Origin: Aeromicrobium duanguangcaii
GTDB lineage: Bacteria; Actinomycetota; Actinomycetes; Propionibacteriales; Nocardioidaceae
Reading direction: 5' to 3'
Length of the DNA stretch: 64,000 bases
Assembly (NCBI RefSeq): GCF_024508295.1
Contig: NZ_CP101990.1
Span: 3,038,001 to 3,102,000, forward strand
In this document: in pieces, positions 44,534 through 51,927 of the stretch
Position numbering within the stretch: position 1 is the first letter of the stretch
Layout of the letters: each line of letters opens with the position of its first letter
The notes under the pieces: generated by a model
What the model was told of the DNA's origin: nothing
Database searches by the model: none
The model's input: the letters and a program-made list of their open reading frames with translations, nothing else
Program-made: the position numbers and the translations under genes

Positions 44534-45166
44534 TCAGGTGGCGATCGGTGTCGCCGTCACCACGATGTTCGAGTCGTAGTGCCCCAGGTGGTACCAACCA
44601 CACGTGACCATCGCGAGCCGACTCGTGCCGGTCTGGCTGAAGATCTTCGGCGCGTTCTCACGCAGCTCCTGCTGGGAGTACTCGGCGACGTCGTCGACGC
44701 AGTAGCGCACCGTGCCCGCCGCGGTCCGGATCGTGACCGTGTCACCGCGCTCCAGCTTGCCGAGGTCGTCGAACGCCCCGCCGCCTTCGTGCACGGTGTG
44801 GGCGGTGAGCACCACCGCGCCTCGGGTGCTGCCGGGCAGGGCGCCCTCGGCCCACCAGCCGACTTGAGTGAAGTCGGCCGGTGGCTCCAGCACGTCTCCC
44901 TCGTTCAGGGTGAGGGGGATGACGGTGGCGTCCACGTCGATCGCGGGGATCCTCAGTCGCGACGGCTGTCCCTCGGCCGGATCGGGGGTGGCTTCGACCA
45001 ACGGACTCGGGGACGCGGTCGACGGTGACTCGCTCTGCCGCGCCGTCCTGTCACCGACCGCGCAGGAGACCAGTCCTGACGTCGAGACGGCCAGCGCCAG
45101 TGCGGCCATCACCGAGAGGCCCCGGCGCGTTCGCGCCGGGGCCTCGGTGGAATGCGAGCGCTTCAT
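44534..45166 (-). CDS. Class F-like sortase, possibly lipid anchored, no catalytic Arg seen
   Basis: A 210-residue exported protein. The N terminus has a basic region, a hydrophobic stretch and LVSC at about residues 32-35, which fits a lipobox, then a Ser/Thr/Pro linker. The sortase barrel follows with catalytic His about 123 (TAHTVHEGG) and Cys about 189 (AMVTCGWY). Class F enzymes normally have an Arg shortly after the Cys, near the YRDN motif; here the 21 residues after Cys contain no Arg and the matching place reads HYDSNIVV. ATG 45166 starts 1 nt after the stop of the Thr/Pro-repeat gene. Activity is uncertain. Confidence 0.82.
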   Translation of the reverse strand: MKRSHSTEAPARTRRGLSVMAALALAVSTSGLVSCAVGDRTARQSESPSTASPSPLVEATPDPAEGQPSRLRIPAIDVDATVIPLTLNEGDVLEPPADFTQVGWWAEGALPGSTRGAVVLTAHTVHEGGGAFDDLGKLERGDTVTIRTAAGTVRYCVDDVAEYSQQELRENAPKIFSQTGTSRLAMVTCGWYHLGHYDSNIVVTATPIAT

Positions 45167-45167
45167 G

Positions 45168-46049
45168 TCACCCTTCGAAGCGACGCACGCCCAGGAGCAC
45201 GCCACCGGAGCTCAGTACCAGCGCGGTGCCACCACCCATGAGGCCGGAGCCCCACCGGCTCGCGCTGTCGCTCACTCCGGCGTCGACAGCGCGGGGCACG
45301 CCGTGAGCGCGGACCTCGTCCTTGCTCTTGCTCTTGGTGCCGTCGTTGCTGTCGTCACTGCCACCGGAGTCGTCGGGGCCCCTTGACTCGTCCTCACCGC
45401 TGATCTTCGGGTCGGTCGACGGGTCGGTACCAGGCTCGTCGCTCGGTTCGTCGGTGGGCGGCGTCGTCGGCTCGTCCGTCGGCTCCTCGGTGGGCGGCGT
45501 CGTCGGCTCCGTGGGCGGCGTCGTCGGCTCGGTGGGCGGCGTCGTCGGCTCCGTGGGCGGCGTCGTCGGCTCCGTGGGCGGCGTCGTCGGCTCCGTGGGC
45601 GGCGTCGTCGGCTCCGTGGGCGGCGTCGTCGGCTCCGTGGGCGGCGTCGTCGGCTCCGTGGTGGGCTCGGTCGTGTTGAAGCACCTGCCGGCCGCGACCT
45701 CCTCCGCCGACGCGTAGTAGTCCAGGCGCAGGTCGCCGGCCTTGTGGGCCATGCCGCGCCACGTGCCGTCGGTGGCCCACGTGACCTGGTGGTTGTGCTG
45801 CTTGTCGGTGCCCGTGATGTGGCCGTTGGCCTCGTCTTTGGGAACCGAGATGAAGACGTACGGGTTGGACTCAGAGGCCGTGCGATGGCACACGCCCACC
45901 TTGCCCCCCGGCGGCTCGGCGTTGGCGGTGCTGCCGGTCGCGAACACTGCGGCACCACAGCCGAGTGTCACGACGCCCATCGTCGCCAGTCCTGTCGCCA
46001 GCCGCATCCACTTCTTCGCCGCACCCGGGTGCGGGTCGTGCTTGGTCAT
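45168..46049 (-). CDS. Secreted protein with Thr/Pro heptad repeats
   Basis: A 293-residue exported protein: long basic N terminus and signal peptide (cleaved near ANAEPP), a compact domain (about 30-110) with GVCHRTASESNPYVFISV and a paired Cys near AAGRCFN, eight or nine repeats of TTPPTEP, an acidic Ser/Asp/Lys tail, and a C-terminal hydrophobic helix ending GVRRFEG. No LPXTG/LAXTG box is visible, although the layout (domain, stiff linker, helix, basic end) is that of a wall-spanning surface protein. ATG 46049 has a perfect AGGAGGAA site. It is coupled to the downstream sortase, making it a candidate substrate. Confidence 0.85.
   Translation of the reverse strand: MTKHDPHPGAAKKWMRLATGLATMGVVTLGCGAAVFATGSTANAEPPGGKVGVCHRTASESNPYVFISVPKDEANGHITGTDKQHNHQVTWATDGTWRGMAHKAGDLRLDYYASAEEVAAGRCFNTTEPTTEPTTPPTEPTTPPTEPTTPPTEPTTPPTEPTTPPTEPTTPPTEPTTPPTEPTTPPTEEPTDEPTTPPTDEPSDEPGTDPSTDPKISGEDESRGPDDSGGSDDSNDGTKSKSKDEVRAHGVPRAVDAGVSDSASRWGSGLMGGGTALVLSSGGVLLGVRRFEG
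45490..45657 (-). repeat. Eight tandem 21-bp repeats (TTPPTEP codons)
   Basis: Eight consecutive 21-bp units reading GTGGGCGGCGTCGTCGGCTC plus C or G on the plus strand. Seven end in C and the second ends in G. A ninth diverged unit starts at 45454. Near-identity suggests recent slippage-driven expansion and likely length variation between strains. Confidence 0.92.
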
Positions 46050-46050
46050 C

Positions 46051-46081
46051 TTCCTCCTATCAGGGTTTCGAGCAGGAGGAA
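46051..46081 (-). promoter_or_regulatory. Hairpin that can mask the RBS of the Thr/Pro-repeat gene
   Basis: In the mRNA, TTCCTCCT (plus 46074-46081) is exactly complementary to AGGAGGAA (plus 46051-46058), the ribosome-binding site 1 nt before ATG 46049. The loop is 15 nt. An 8-bp stem would bury the whole Shine-Dalgarno sequence, so translation of this gene and the coupled sortase may depend on opening it. Confidence 0.6.
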
Positions 46082-46302
46082 CCTCACCCCCCTGGACCGT
46101 CCACGGTAGGTCGGCCACAGCCCTCAACCGAAGCCCTGCGGACGTGAGGATGGAAACAGTCCTGGGACGTGAAATCCCCTGGGATGCAAGTAAAAATGGA
46201 GGGGCGAGTTCCGATGGGTACCGGTGGCGACGGACCCTCCAGCGCCCGGGCCCGGTTCACCCATTCGGGGTTCGTCCGCCCGACTGACTGCCACACTGCC
46301 GG

Positions 46303-46896
46303 GTGGCGCAGTCTCGGAGCAAGATCGTTCGCCGGCTCACCCGGGCCCAGCAGGAGCAGGCGCCGGTGACGGTGCGCCGCAATCGGCTCGACTGCCATAA
46401 GGACACCGGGTTCGTCCTGGCGCTGACCGACGACTGGGTCGTCCTGCACGCGCTGGATGGTGTCTACCTCGACGACGTGGTCCTGCTGCGGCTGGACCTG
46501 GTGACCAAGGTCGGGCCGGGGTGGGACGGCGCCGGCTTCGGGGAGTCCTACCTGCGCCGAGCCGTGGCCGGGAGCGGCGTGCCGCTCGAGAGCTTCGAGT
46601 GCCCGGCCGACGCGTCGGTCTCCGACCTCCTGCGGATCGTCGATCAACGGGCCCAGCTCGTCGGTGTCCACCTCGAGAGTCCCGACGGCGACTGGATCAA
46701 CGTCGGCACGATCCATCGCATCGGCACGAAGCGGCTCGACCTGCAGTTCATCGGCCGCGACGGCGTGTGGGTCGACTTCGTCGAGGCGTGGAGACTGCGC
46801 GACATCACCCGGATCGAGTTCGGCGGACGGTACATCGGCGCCCTCGAGCGCTTCGGCGACCCGATCCCGCCGGTCACGGAGCGCAGGAAGCGCTGA
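46303..46896 (+). CDS. Hypothetical protein, 197 aa
   Basis: A soluble 197-residue protein with no signal peptide. It consists mostly of predicted strands (FVLALTDDWVVLHAL, VVLLRLDLVTKV, LQFIGRDGVWVDFVEAWRLRDI in two strands), with two Cys that are not in a motif. The repeated strand-turn pattern in both halves could be two small barrels. I recognise no family. GTG 46303 is preceded by CACACT, a weak -10 match, 5 nt upstream. It sits between the Thr/Pro-repeat operon and the SGNH pseudogene; coding bias is normal for the region. Confidence 0.68.
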   Translation: MAQSRSKIVRRLTRAQQEQAPVTVRRNRLDCHKDTGFVLALTDDWVVLHALDGVYLDDVVLLRLDLVTKVGPGWDGAGFGESYLRRAVAGSGVPLESFECPADASVSDLLRIVDQRAQLVGVHLESPDGDWINVGTIHRIGTKRLDLQFIGRDGVWVDFVEAWRLRDITRIEFGGRYIGALERFGDPIPPVTERRKR

Positions 46897-46986
46897 CGGC
46901 GGGGACGGCCGCCGGGCGGATCCCTCGACACCGCTCCGTTCGACCGGCATCTTGGCAGGAAGATCCGACCCGACCCGGAGGTGCCG

Positions 46987-47876
46987 ATGCCTGCCGCCCG
47001 ACTCGTCCGTCGCGCAACCGGTGCCGCGCTGGTCGTGCTGCTGGGATCGGCCCTGCCGGCGGTCGCGGAGAAGCCCCGGCTGTCGAGCATCGCGGCCGCC
47101 GAGTCGGACGTCGCCCCGGGAACGAGGGCGTGCTTCAACGGCTCCCGTCCGGGCCAGACGAGGGTGCTGACCTGCCACTACGGGCGCAAGGGCCCGCGCC
47201 TGCTCGTGATCGGGGACTCGCACATGCGCGCCCTGTCGCCGCCTTCCGGCGGCTGGCCGACCAAGGGAAGATCCGCGTCACGCTGATCATCCGCTCGCGT
47301 TGCGGGTGGTCGTCGCGGGTGGTCAAGAACGACACGAAGTGAATCCGCGACGACTGCCAGGCCTGGCGGAAGAACGTGGAGCGCTACATCCGCAAGCAGC
47401 GGAACGTGCGGGCGATCGTCACCCACCACCGCGCCTCGACGATGGCCGGCACCTACGCCCAGCGCGGACCGGACACGGTGAAGTCGTGGCGCGTGGCGCT
47501 GAAGCGCCGGATCCCCGTCATCGCGCTGGCCGGCGCGGCCAACTGGAAGTCGGCGGGTCCCTCGCCCACCCAGTGCCTGCGCAAGAACCGCGCCCCGCGG
47601 CAGTGGAAGAACTGCTCGGCAGCCGAGCAGAAAGTGATCCCGTTCGACTGGTCCGTGCCCTCGGTGAAGCTGGCACGGAAGCAGTACGGCCGGCGCGCGG
47701 CGTTCCGCATCAACCTGCGCGCCGAGCACTGTCCGAAGCGGGTGTGTCGGGTGGTCACGCCGAGGGGCCAGATCATGTACCGCGACCACCAGCACCTCAC
47801 GGCCACCTACGCCCGCTCGCTCACGCCGCTGATCGAGAGGCAGCTGCGAGCCACCGGGGTGGTCTTCGGGCCCTAG
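46987..47876 (+). pseudogene. Decayed SGNH-hydrolase-like paralogue
   Basis: This gene is the paralogue of the intact copy at 42286-43275 and aligns end to end (ACFNGSRPGQT, VIGDSHMRALSP, RYIRKQRNVRAIV, MYRDHQHLTATYARS). Two lesions break it: loss of one G right after LSP near 47241, which shifts the frame, and TGA at 47340-47342 where the intact gene has TGG (Trp of LPWVADEC). Past the second lesion the frame is open to 47876. Two independent defects argue against a sequencing error. The signal peptide and GDSH block remain readable in the first fragment. Confidence 0.85.
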
Positions 47877-47883
47877 ACGACGA

Positions 47884-47909
47884 CTGGTGAGTCACTGGTG
47901 ACTCACCAG
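47884..47909. terminator. Hairpin after the SGNH pseudogene
   Basis: Perfect 11-bp arms CTGGTGAGTCA and TGACTCACCAG around a CTGG loop, 7 nt after the pseudogene stop. No T tract. Confidence 0.55.
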
Positions 47910-47931
47910 CGTCCGAACCTGTCGGGGAGCA

Positions 47932-47952
47932 CCGAGTCATGCCGACTCGGTT
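47932..47952. terminator. Hairpin downstream of dnaB
   Basis: Arms ACCGAGTC and GACTCGGT around ATGCC, about 60 nt past the dnaB stop. Probably the dnaB terminator, with the neighbouring hairpin serving the opposite strand. Confidence 0.5.
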
Positions 47953-48011
47953 GCCTTGTCGTTGGAGACGACGGGGACGTGCTCGCGACGGAATGCCGGT
48001 CGGCCGAAAGA

Positions 48012-49424
48012 TCAGGCGAAGTCGGCGCCCGAGGCGCCACCGCCGGCGCCCTCGGGCTCGCGCGCCATCGGGGTGAAGCGCGAGTAGTGGCCCTGGAAGG
48101 ACACGGCGACCTTGTTGACCGGGCCCGAACGGTTCTTGGCCACGATGATGTCGGCCTCGCCGGGACGCTCGGACTCGCCCGCGCCGTGGGCGTCGGGGCG
48201 GTTCAGCAGCATGACGATGTCGGCGTCCTGCTCGATCGAGCCGGACTCACGCAGGTCCGAGATCTGCGGCGTCTTGTCGGTGCGCTGCTCCGAGCCACGG
48301 TTCAACTGGCTGATCGCGACGACCGGGACGCCCAGCTCCTTGGCCAGCAGCTTGATCTGACGGGAGAACTCCGAGACCTCGACCTGACGGTTCTCGACCT
48401 TCTTGCCTGAGGTCATCAGCTGCAGGTAGTCCAGGACGACGAAGTCGAGGCCGTGCTGCTTCTTGATGCGGCGCGCCTTCGAGCGGATCTCGGGCATCGT
48501 CATGTTGGGGCTGTCGTCGATGATGATCGGCGCGGCCTGCACCGTGGCCATCGCGCGTCCGATCGCGTCCCAGTCGCGGCTGGACATCGAGCCGGCGCGC
48601 ATGTGGTGGATCGCGACCTTCGCCTCGGCCGACAACAGACGCATCGCGATCTCCGAGCCGGTCATTTCCAAGCTGAAGATGGCGGAGGTGAGGCCCTGGC
48701 GGATCGAGGCGTTGCGCACGAAGTCCAGGCCGAGCGTCGACTTGCCGACGCCGGGTCGCGCCGCGACGACGATCATCTGGCCGGGCTTGAAGCCCGTGGT
48801 GAGGCGATCGAGATCAGGGAAGCCCGACATCACGCCGTGCACCTCGCCCGAGCGCGTCTCGAGCTCTTCGAGCTCGTCGATCGTGTACGACATCAGGTCG
48901 GACAGGACGTTGTAGTCCTCACCGGACTTCGTGCCGTCGACGTCCAGGACCGCCTTCTGGGCGCGGTCGACGATGTCCTGGATCTCGCCGGTGCCGGACT
49001 GGCCCAGCTGGGCGACCTGCTGGCCGACCTCGACGAGGCGCCGCAGCACCGCCTTCTCGTGGACGATCTCGGCGTAGTAGTCGACGTTCGCGGCGATCGG
49101 CACGCCCTGGACGAGGTCGTGGAGGTAGGCGGCGCCCCCGATGCGGGCGATCTCGCCACGACGGGTCAGCTCGGCCGCGACGGTGATCGCGTCGGCCGGC
49201 TCACCGCGACCGGACAGGTCGCAGATGACGTCGAAGATCAGCTCGTGCGCGGGGCGGTAGAAGTCGCGGCTCTCGAGCAGGTCGGTGGCGGGGTCGATCG
49301 CGTTCTTCGACAGCAGCATCGCGCCGAGAACACTCTGCTCGGCCGCCATGTCCTGGGGCGGAACGTAGCCCGATCCCGCGGAGTCCGATGGACGATCGGA
49401 CTCATACAGATCGGTAACGCTCAC
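48012..49424 (-). CDS. dnaB: Replicative DNA helicase DnaB
   Basis: A 470-residue hexameric helicase that unwinds DNA at the fork 5' to 3' and binds primase. The N-terminal domain opens PPQDMAAEQSVLGAML; the RecA-like domain has Walker A AARPGVGKST, the FSLEM segment, and the DYLQLM and ISQLNRGSEQRTDKTPQISDLRESG motifs (key part SQLNRGSE). There is no intein, although actinobacterial dnaB often carries one. GTG 49424 is preceded by GAGGAG. The next genes in the same orientation (rplI cluster) lie 4 kb upstream, past a MATE and an iron-uptake gene. Confidence 0.97.
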   Translation of the reverse strand: MSVTDLYESDRPSDSAGSGYVPPQDMAAEQSVLGAMLLSKNAIDPATDLLESRDFYRPAHELIFDVICDLSGRGEPADAITVAAELTRRGEIARIGGAAYLHDLVQGVPIAANVDYYAEIVHEKAVLRRLVEVGQQVAQLGQSGTGEIQDIVDRAQKAVLDVDGTKSGEDYNVLSDLMSYTIDELEELETRSGEVHGVMSGFPDLDRLTTGFKPGQMIVVAARPGVGKSTLGLDFVRNASIRQGLTSAIFSLEMTGSEIAMRLLSAEAKVAIHHMRAGSMSSRDWDAIGRAMATVQAAPIIIDDSPNMTMPEIRSKARRIKKQHGLDFVVLDYLQLMTSGKKVENRQVEVSEFSRQIKLLAKELGVPVVAISQLNRGSEQRTDKTPQISDLRESGSIEQDADIVMLLNRPDAHGAGESERPGEADIIVAKNRSGPVNKVAVSFQGHYSRFTPMAREPEGAGGGASGADFA

Positions 49425-49817
49425 GGCACTCCTCGACGTGATCGGCAGCTGGATTTGAAACTACGTGCAGGGGTCCGACAGAACCGCCTTCCCCTCGGTT
49501 CAGATGGATCCCTCCTGTGACCATACGGGCCGCCGGGACCGGGGGCGAGATAGTCGTGCACACCCGGTGTGGAGAAGCTCGGCAAACCTGTGGAAAACGC
49601 CGGTCGCGCGTGTGCACAGCCGGTGGACCACTCTGTGGACAAGCGAGTGTGGCGCAGGTCACAGGAGGGTCTGACCTGCGCAAACGTAAGTCACAAGGTG
49701 TGGAGCGGTGATAGTCGGGTGTGACTTTCGCCGATGGGGTTATCCACGGGCGTGTCGCAAGCGATCGCCGACTTATCGACAAATTCACCTCACTGGTCAC
49801 AGGGGTATCGTCGCCCC
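49425..49817. promoter_or_regulatory. 393-bp dnaB/MATE divergent region with DnaA-box-like cluster
   Basis: No gene is seen here. The gap holds several 9-mers resembling DnaA boxes: TGTGGAGAA (49568-49576), TGTGGAAAA (49589-49597) and TGTGGACAA (49634-49642) are reverse forms of TTCTCCACA, TTTTCCACA and the actinobacterial consensus TTGTCCACA; TTATCCACG lies at 49740-49748 and TTATCGACA at 49773-49781. Reverse CGCTCCACA at 49697-49705 is weaker. TATCGT at 49806-49811 is the -10 of the MATE gene. Confidence 0.5.
49806..49811 (+). promoter_or_regulatory. -10 box TATCGT, leaderless start
   Basis: TATCGT ends 6 nt before GTG 49818 of the MATE gene. Confidence 0.5.
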
Positions 49818-51125
49818 GTGCGGATCTCCACGCTCGACCGTAGAATTCTGGCGATCACCGTCCCGGCGTTCGCCGCGCTGATCTGCGAGCCGCTGATGCT
49901 GATGGCCGACACCGCCATCGTGGGACACCTGGGACGTGCCGAGCTCGCCGCACTGGGAGCCGCCTCGACGGTCCTGTCGACCATCATCGGTCTGTGCGTC
50001 TTCCTGGCCTACGGCAGCACCGCGACGGTCGCCAGGCACCAGGGCGCCGGGGAGCCGCGCCGGGCGCTGGAAGCGGCCCTGGGAGGCGTCTGGCTGGCCC
50101 TGCTGATCGGTCTCGTGCTCGGCGCGGCGACAGCCGTCGCCGCGCGACCCATGGCCAGGGCGCTGTCCAGCTCGCCCGCGGTCGCGGACCTGACCACCGA
50201 GTACCTACGGATCGCCGCCGCGAGCATCCCGGCCGTGCTGCTCGTCCTGGCCGCGACCGGCGCCCTGCGCGGCGTCCTGGACCTGCGCACGCCACTGGTC
50301 GTGATGATCGCGGCCAACGTCCTGAACGTCGTGCTGACCGTCGCGCTGGTCTACGGCGCCGGGCTCGACCTGCGCGGAGCAGCCCTCGGTCTCGTGCTGG
50401 CCCAGTGGGCCGCCGCGCTGGCACTCGTGGCGCAGGTCCTGCGCCGCAGTCGTGAGACCGAGGCATCGCCACGGCTCCAGTGGGACGACGTCACCCGCGC
50501 CGCGCGCGACGGCGTTCCGCTGCTGCTGCGCACCCTGAGCCTGCGCGCCGTGCTGCTGCTGGCGACCCTCGTCGCGGCCGGGTTCGGCGACGCCTCGCTG
50601 GCGGCCCACCAGATCGCCACCACGCTCGTGATGTTCCTGGCGTTCGCACTCGACGCCTTCGCGATCGCGGCGCAGACGCTGACGGGCCACTCCCTCGGGG
50701 CCGGCGACGCCGAGGGCACCCGCCGGGTCACCCGGCGGGTCATCGGCTGGGGGCTCGGCTTCGGTGTCGTGGCCGGAGTCCTCCTGGCGGTGACCGCGCC
50801 CTGGGTCGCTCGCGCCTTCAGCCCCGACGCCGACGTGCGCGCGGCGGCGGTGCCCGCACTGCTGTTGGTGGCGCTCATCCAGCCGCTCTCGGGGATCGTG
50901 TTCGTGCTCGACGGGGTGCTGATCGGGGCCGGGGACGGCGTGTACCTGGCCTGGGCCAGCCTCGTCACCCTGCTGATCTACGCGCCGATCGCGCTGGTGA
51001 TCCGGGCGACGGACGCCGGCTTCACCTGGCTGTGGGCCGCCTACGCGCTGTTCCAGGCCACGCGCTGGGTGACGCTGTGGCTGCGCCAGCGCAGCGACCG
51101 CTGGCTCGTCCTCGGTTCGACCTGA
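49818..51125 (+). CDS. MATE-family efflux transporter (DinF-like)
   Basis: A 435-residue transporter with about twelve membrane helices in two related halves (ADTAIVGHLGRAELAALGAA in the first, split here as DTAIVGHLG; AHQIATTLVMFLAFALDAF in the second). This is the MATE pattern, closest to DinF-like members, which export drugs or metabolites in exchange for sodium or protons. GTG 49818 is chosen because of the -10 box 6 nt upstream; the longer frame from 49734 would run through the DnaA-box-like sequences. Confidence 0.92.
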   Translation: MRISTLDRRILAITVPAFAALICEPLMLMADTAIVGHLGRAELAALGAASTVLSTIIGLCVFLAYGSTATVARHQGAGEPRRALEAALGGVWLALLIGLVLGAATAVAARPMARALSSSPAVADLTTEYLRIAAASIPAVLLVLAATGALRGVLDLRTPLVVMIAANVLNVVLTVALVYGAGLDLRGAALGLVLAQWAAALALVAQVLRRSRETEASPRLQWDDVTRAARDGVPLLLRTLSLRAVLLLATLVAAGFGDASLAAHQIATTLVMFLAFALDAFAIAAQTLTGHSLGAGDAEGTRRVTRRVIGWGLGFGVVAGVLLAVTAPWVARAFSPDADVRAAAVPALLLVALIQPLSGIVFVLDGVLIGAGDGVYLAWASLVTLLIYAPIALVIRATDAGFTWLWAAYALFQATRWVTLWLRQRSDRWLVLGST

Positions 51126-51147
51126 GAGGCGACCGGCCGGGAAACCG

Positions 51148-51927
51148 TCAGCGCCGCCAGTAGCCGGTGGCGTCGAGGCAGTCGCGCGGGACACCGCGGT
51201 CGTCGGCGAGGTGGCGGCGGATCTGGCGCACGGCGCCGGACTCGCCGGCGACCCAGCAGAAGGTGGGCACGTCGGACCAGGGCAGGTCGCGGATCGCGTC
51301 GGTCCAGGCCTCGGCGCCGTGAACCCAGCGGATCGTCATGCCCTCGTGGGACGGGAGGTCCTGGATCCCGGCCGGCGAGGCCACCTCGATGACGACCTCG
51401 GCGGTCATCGTGCCGGGCCACTCGTCGAGCAGTCGCGCGATGGCGGGCAGGGCCGTCTCGTCGCCGGCCAGCACGAGCCGGTCGATGCCGGTCGGCAGCA
51501 GCAGCGAGCGGGTGGGGCCGACGATCCAGGCCGGGTCGCCCGGCTGCGTGCGGCGGGCCCACCCCGCGGCGAACCCGCCCTCGTGCAGCACGAAGTCGAG
51601 GTCGAGCTCGCCATCGGCGAAGCGCCGCGGCGTGTAGTCCTTCGCGACCGGGCGACCGCCCGCGCCGCCCCACTCCAGCCGATCCGGGCCCTGCACCGGC
51701 AGCGGCGGCCGGTCGGTTCCCTCGAGCGGGACGAGCAGCTTCACGTGGTCGTCGAAGCCCTCGGACCGGAACGGCGCCGCGGTGCCGCCGGCGACGGGGA
51801 ACGCCTCGAGCTGCTCACCGGCCAGCGTGACCCGCCGGGTCGTCTCCGAGACGTCGGCGACCCGGACGACGCGCAACTCGCGCAGGATCGTCGGCCAGCC
51901 CACCGCCTCGCGTCGGGTGCGGGCCAT
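51148..51927 (-). CDS. Siderophore-interacting FAD reductase (ViuB-type)
   Basis: A 259-residue flavin reductase. Seen: KDYTPRRF, the FAD-binding Arg-x-Tyr-Thr-like motif in its family form, GWARRTQPGD, the LVLAGDETALPAI nucleotide-binding segment and the C-terminal CWVAGESGAVRQIRRHL. The family reduces ferric siderophores in the cytoplasm to free iron. ATG 51927 overlaps the stop of the solute-binding lipoprotein by one base (TGATG), so both are read together although no iron-specific binding protein is obvious. Confidence 0.92.
   Translation of the reverse strand: MARTRREAVGWPTILRELRVVRVADVSETTRRVTLAGEQLEAFPVAGGTAAPFRSEGFDDHVKLLVPLEGTDRPPLPVQGPDRLEWGGAGGRPVAKDYTPRRFADGELDLDFVLHEGGFAAGWARRTQPGDPAWIVGPTRSLLLPTGIDRLVLAGDETALPAIARLLDEWPGTMTAEVVIEVASPAGIQDLPSHEGMTIRWVHGAEAWTDAIRDLPWSDVPTFCWVAGESGAVRQIRRHLADDRGVPRDCLDATGYWRR

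Noticed and set aside
45490..45657. CRISPR-like array
   Set aside because: Units are directly adjacent 21-mers without spacers and are in frame inside a coding sequence.
45322..45717. Plus-strand frame coding a regular Val/Gly repeat
   Set aside because: It is the antisense of the TTPPTEP repeat. No start signal, and the minus-strand gene has a perfect RBS and signal peptide.
46050..46302. Known riboswitch in the leader of the Thr/Pro-repeat gene
   Set aside because: I could not match conserved blocks of c-di-GMP, c-di-AMP, cobalamin, SAM or glycine aptamers. Only the RBS-masking hairpin is supported.
47340..47342. TGA as a recoded selenocysteine codon in the SGNH paralogue
   Set aside because: The intact paralogue has Trp here, no SECIS-like stem is seen, and a separate frameshift lies about 100 nt upstream.
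49425..49817. Chromosome origin (oriC)
   Set aside because: DnaA-like boxes are present but dnaA, dnaN and a clear AT-rich unwinding element are missing. Kept only as a regulatory cluster.
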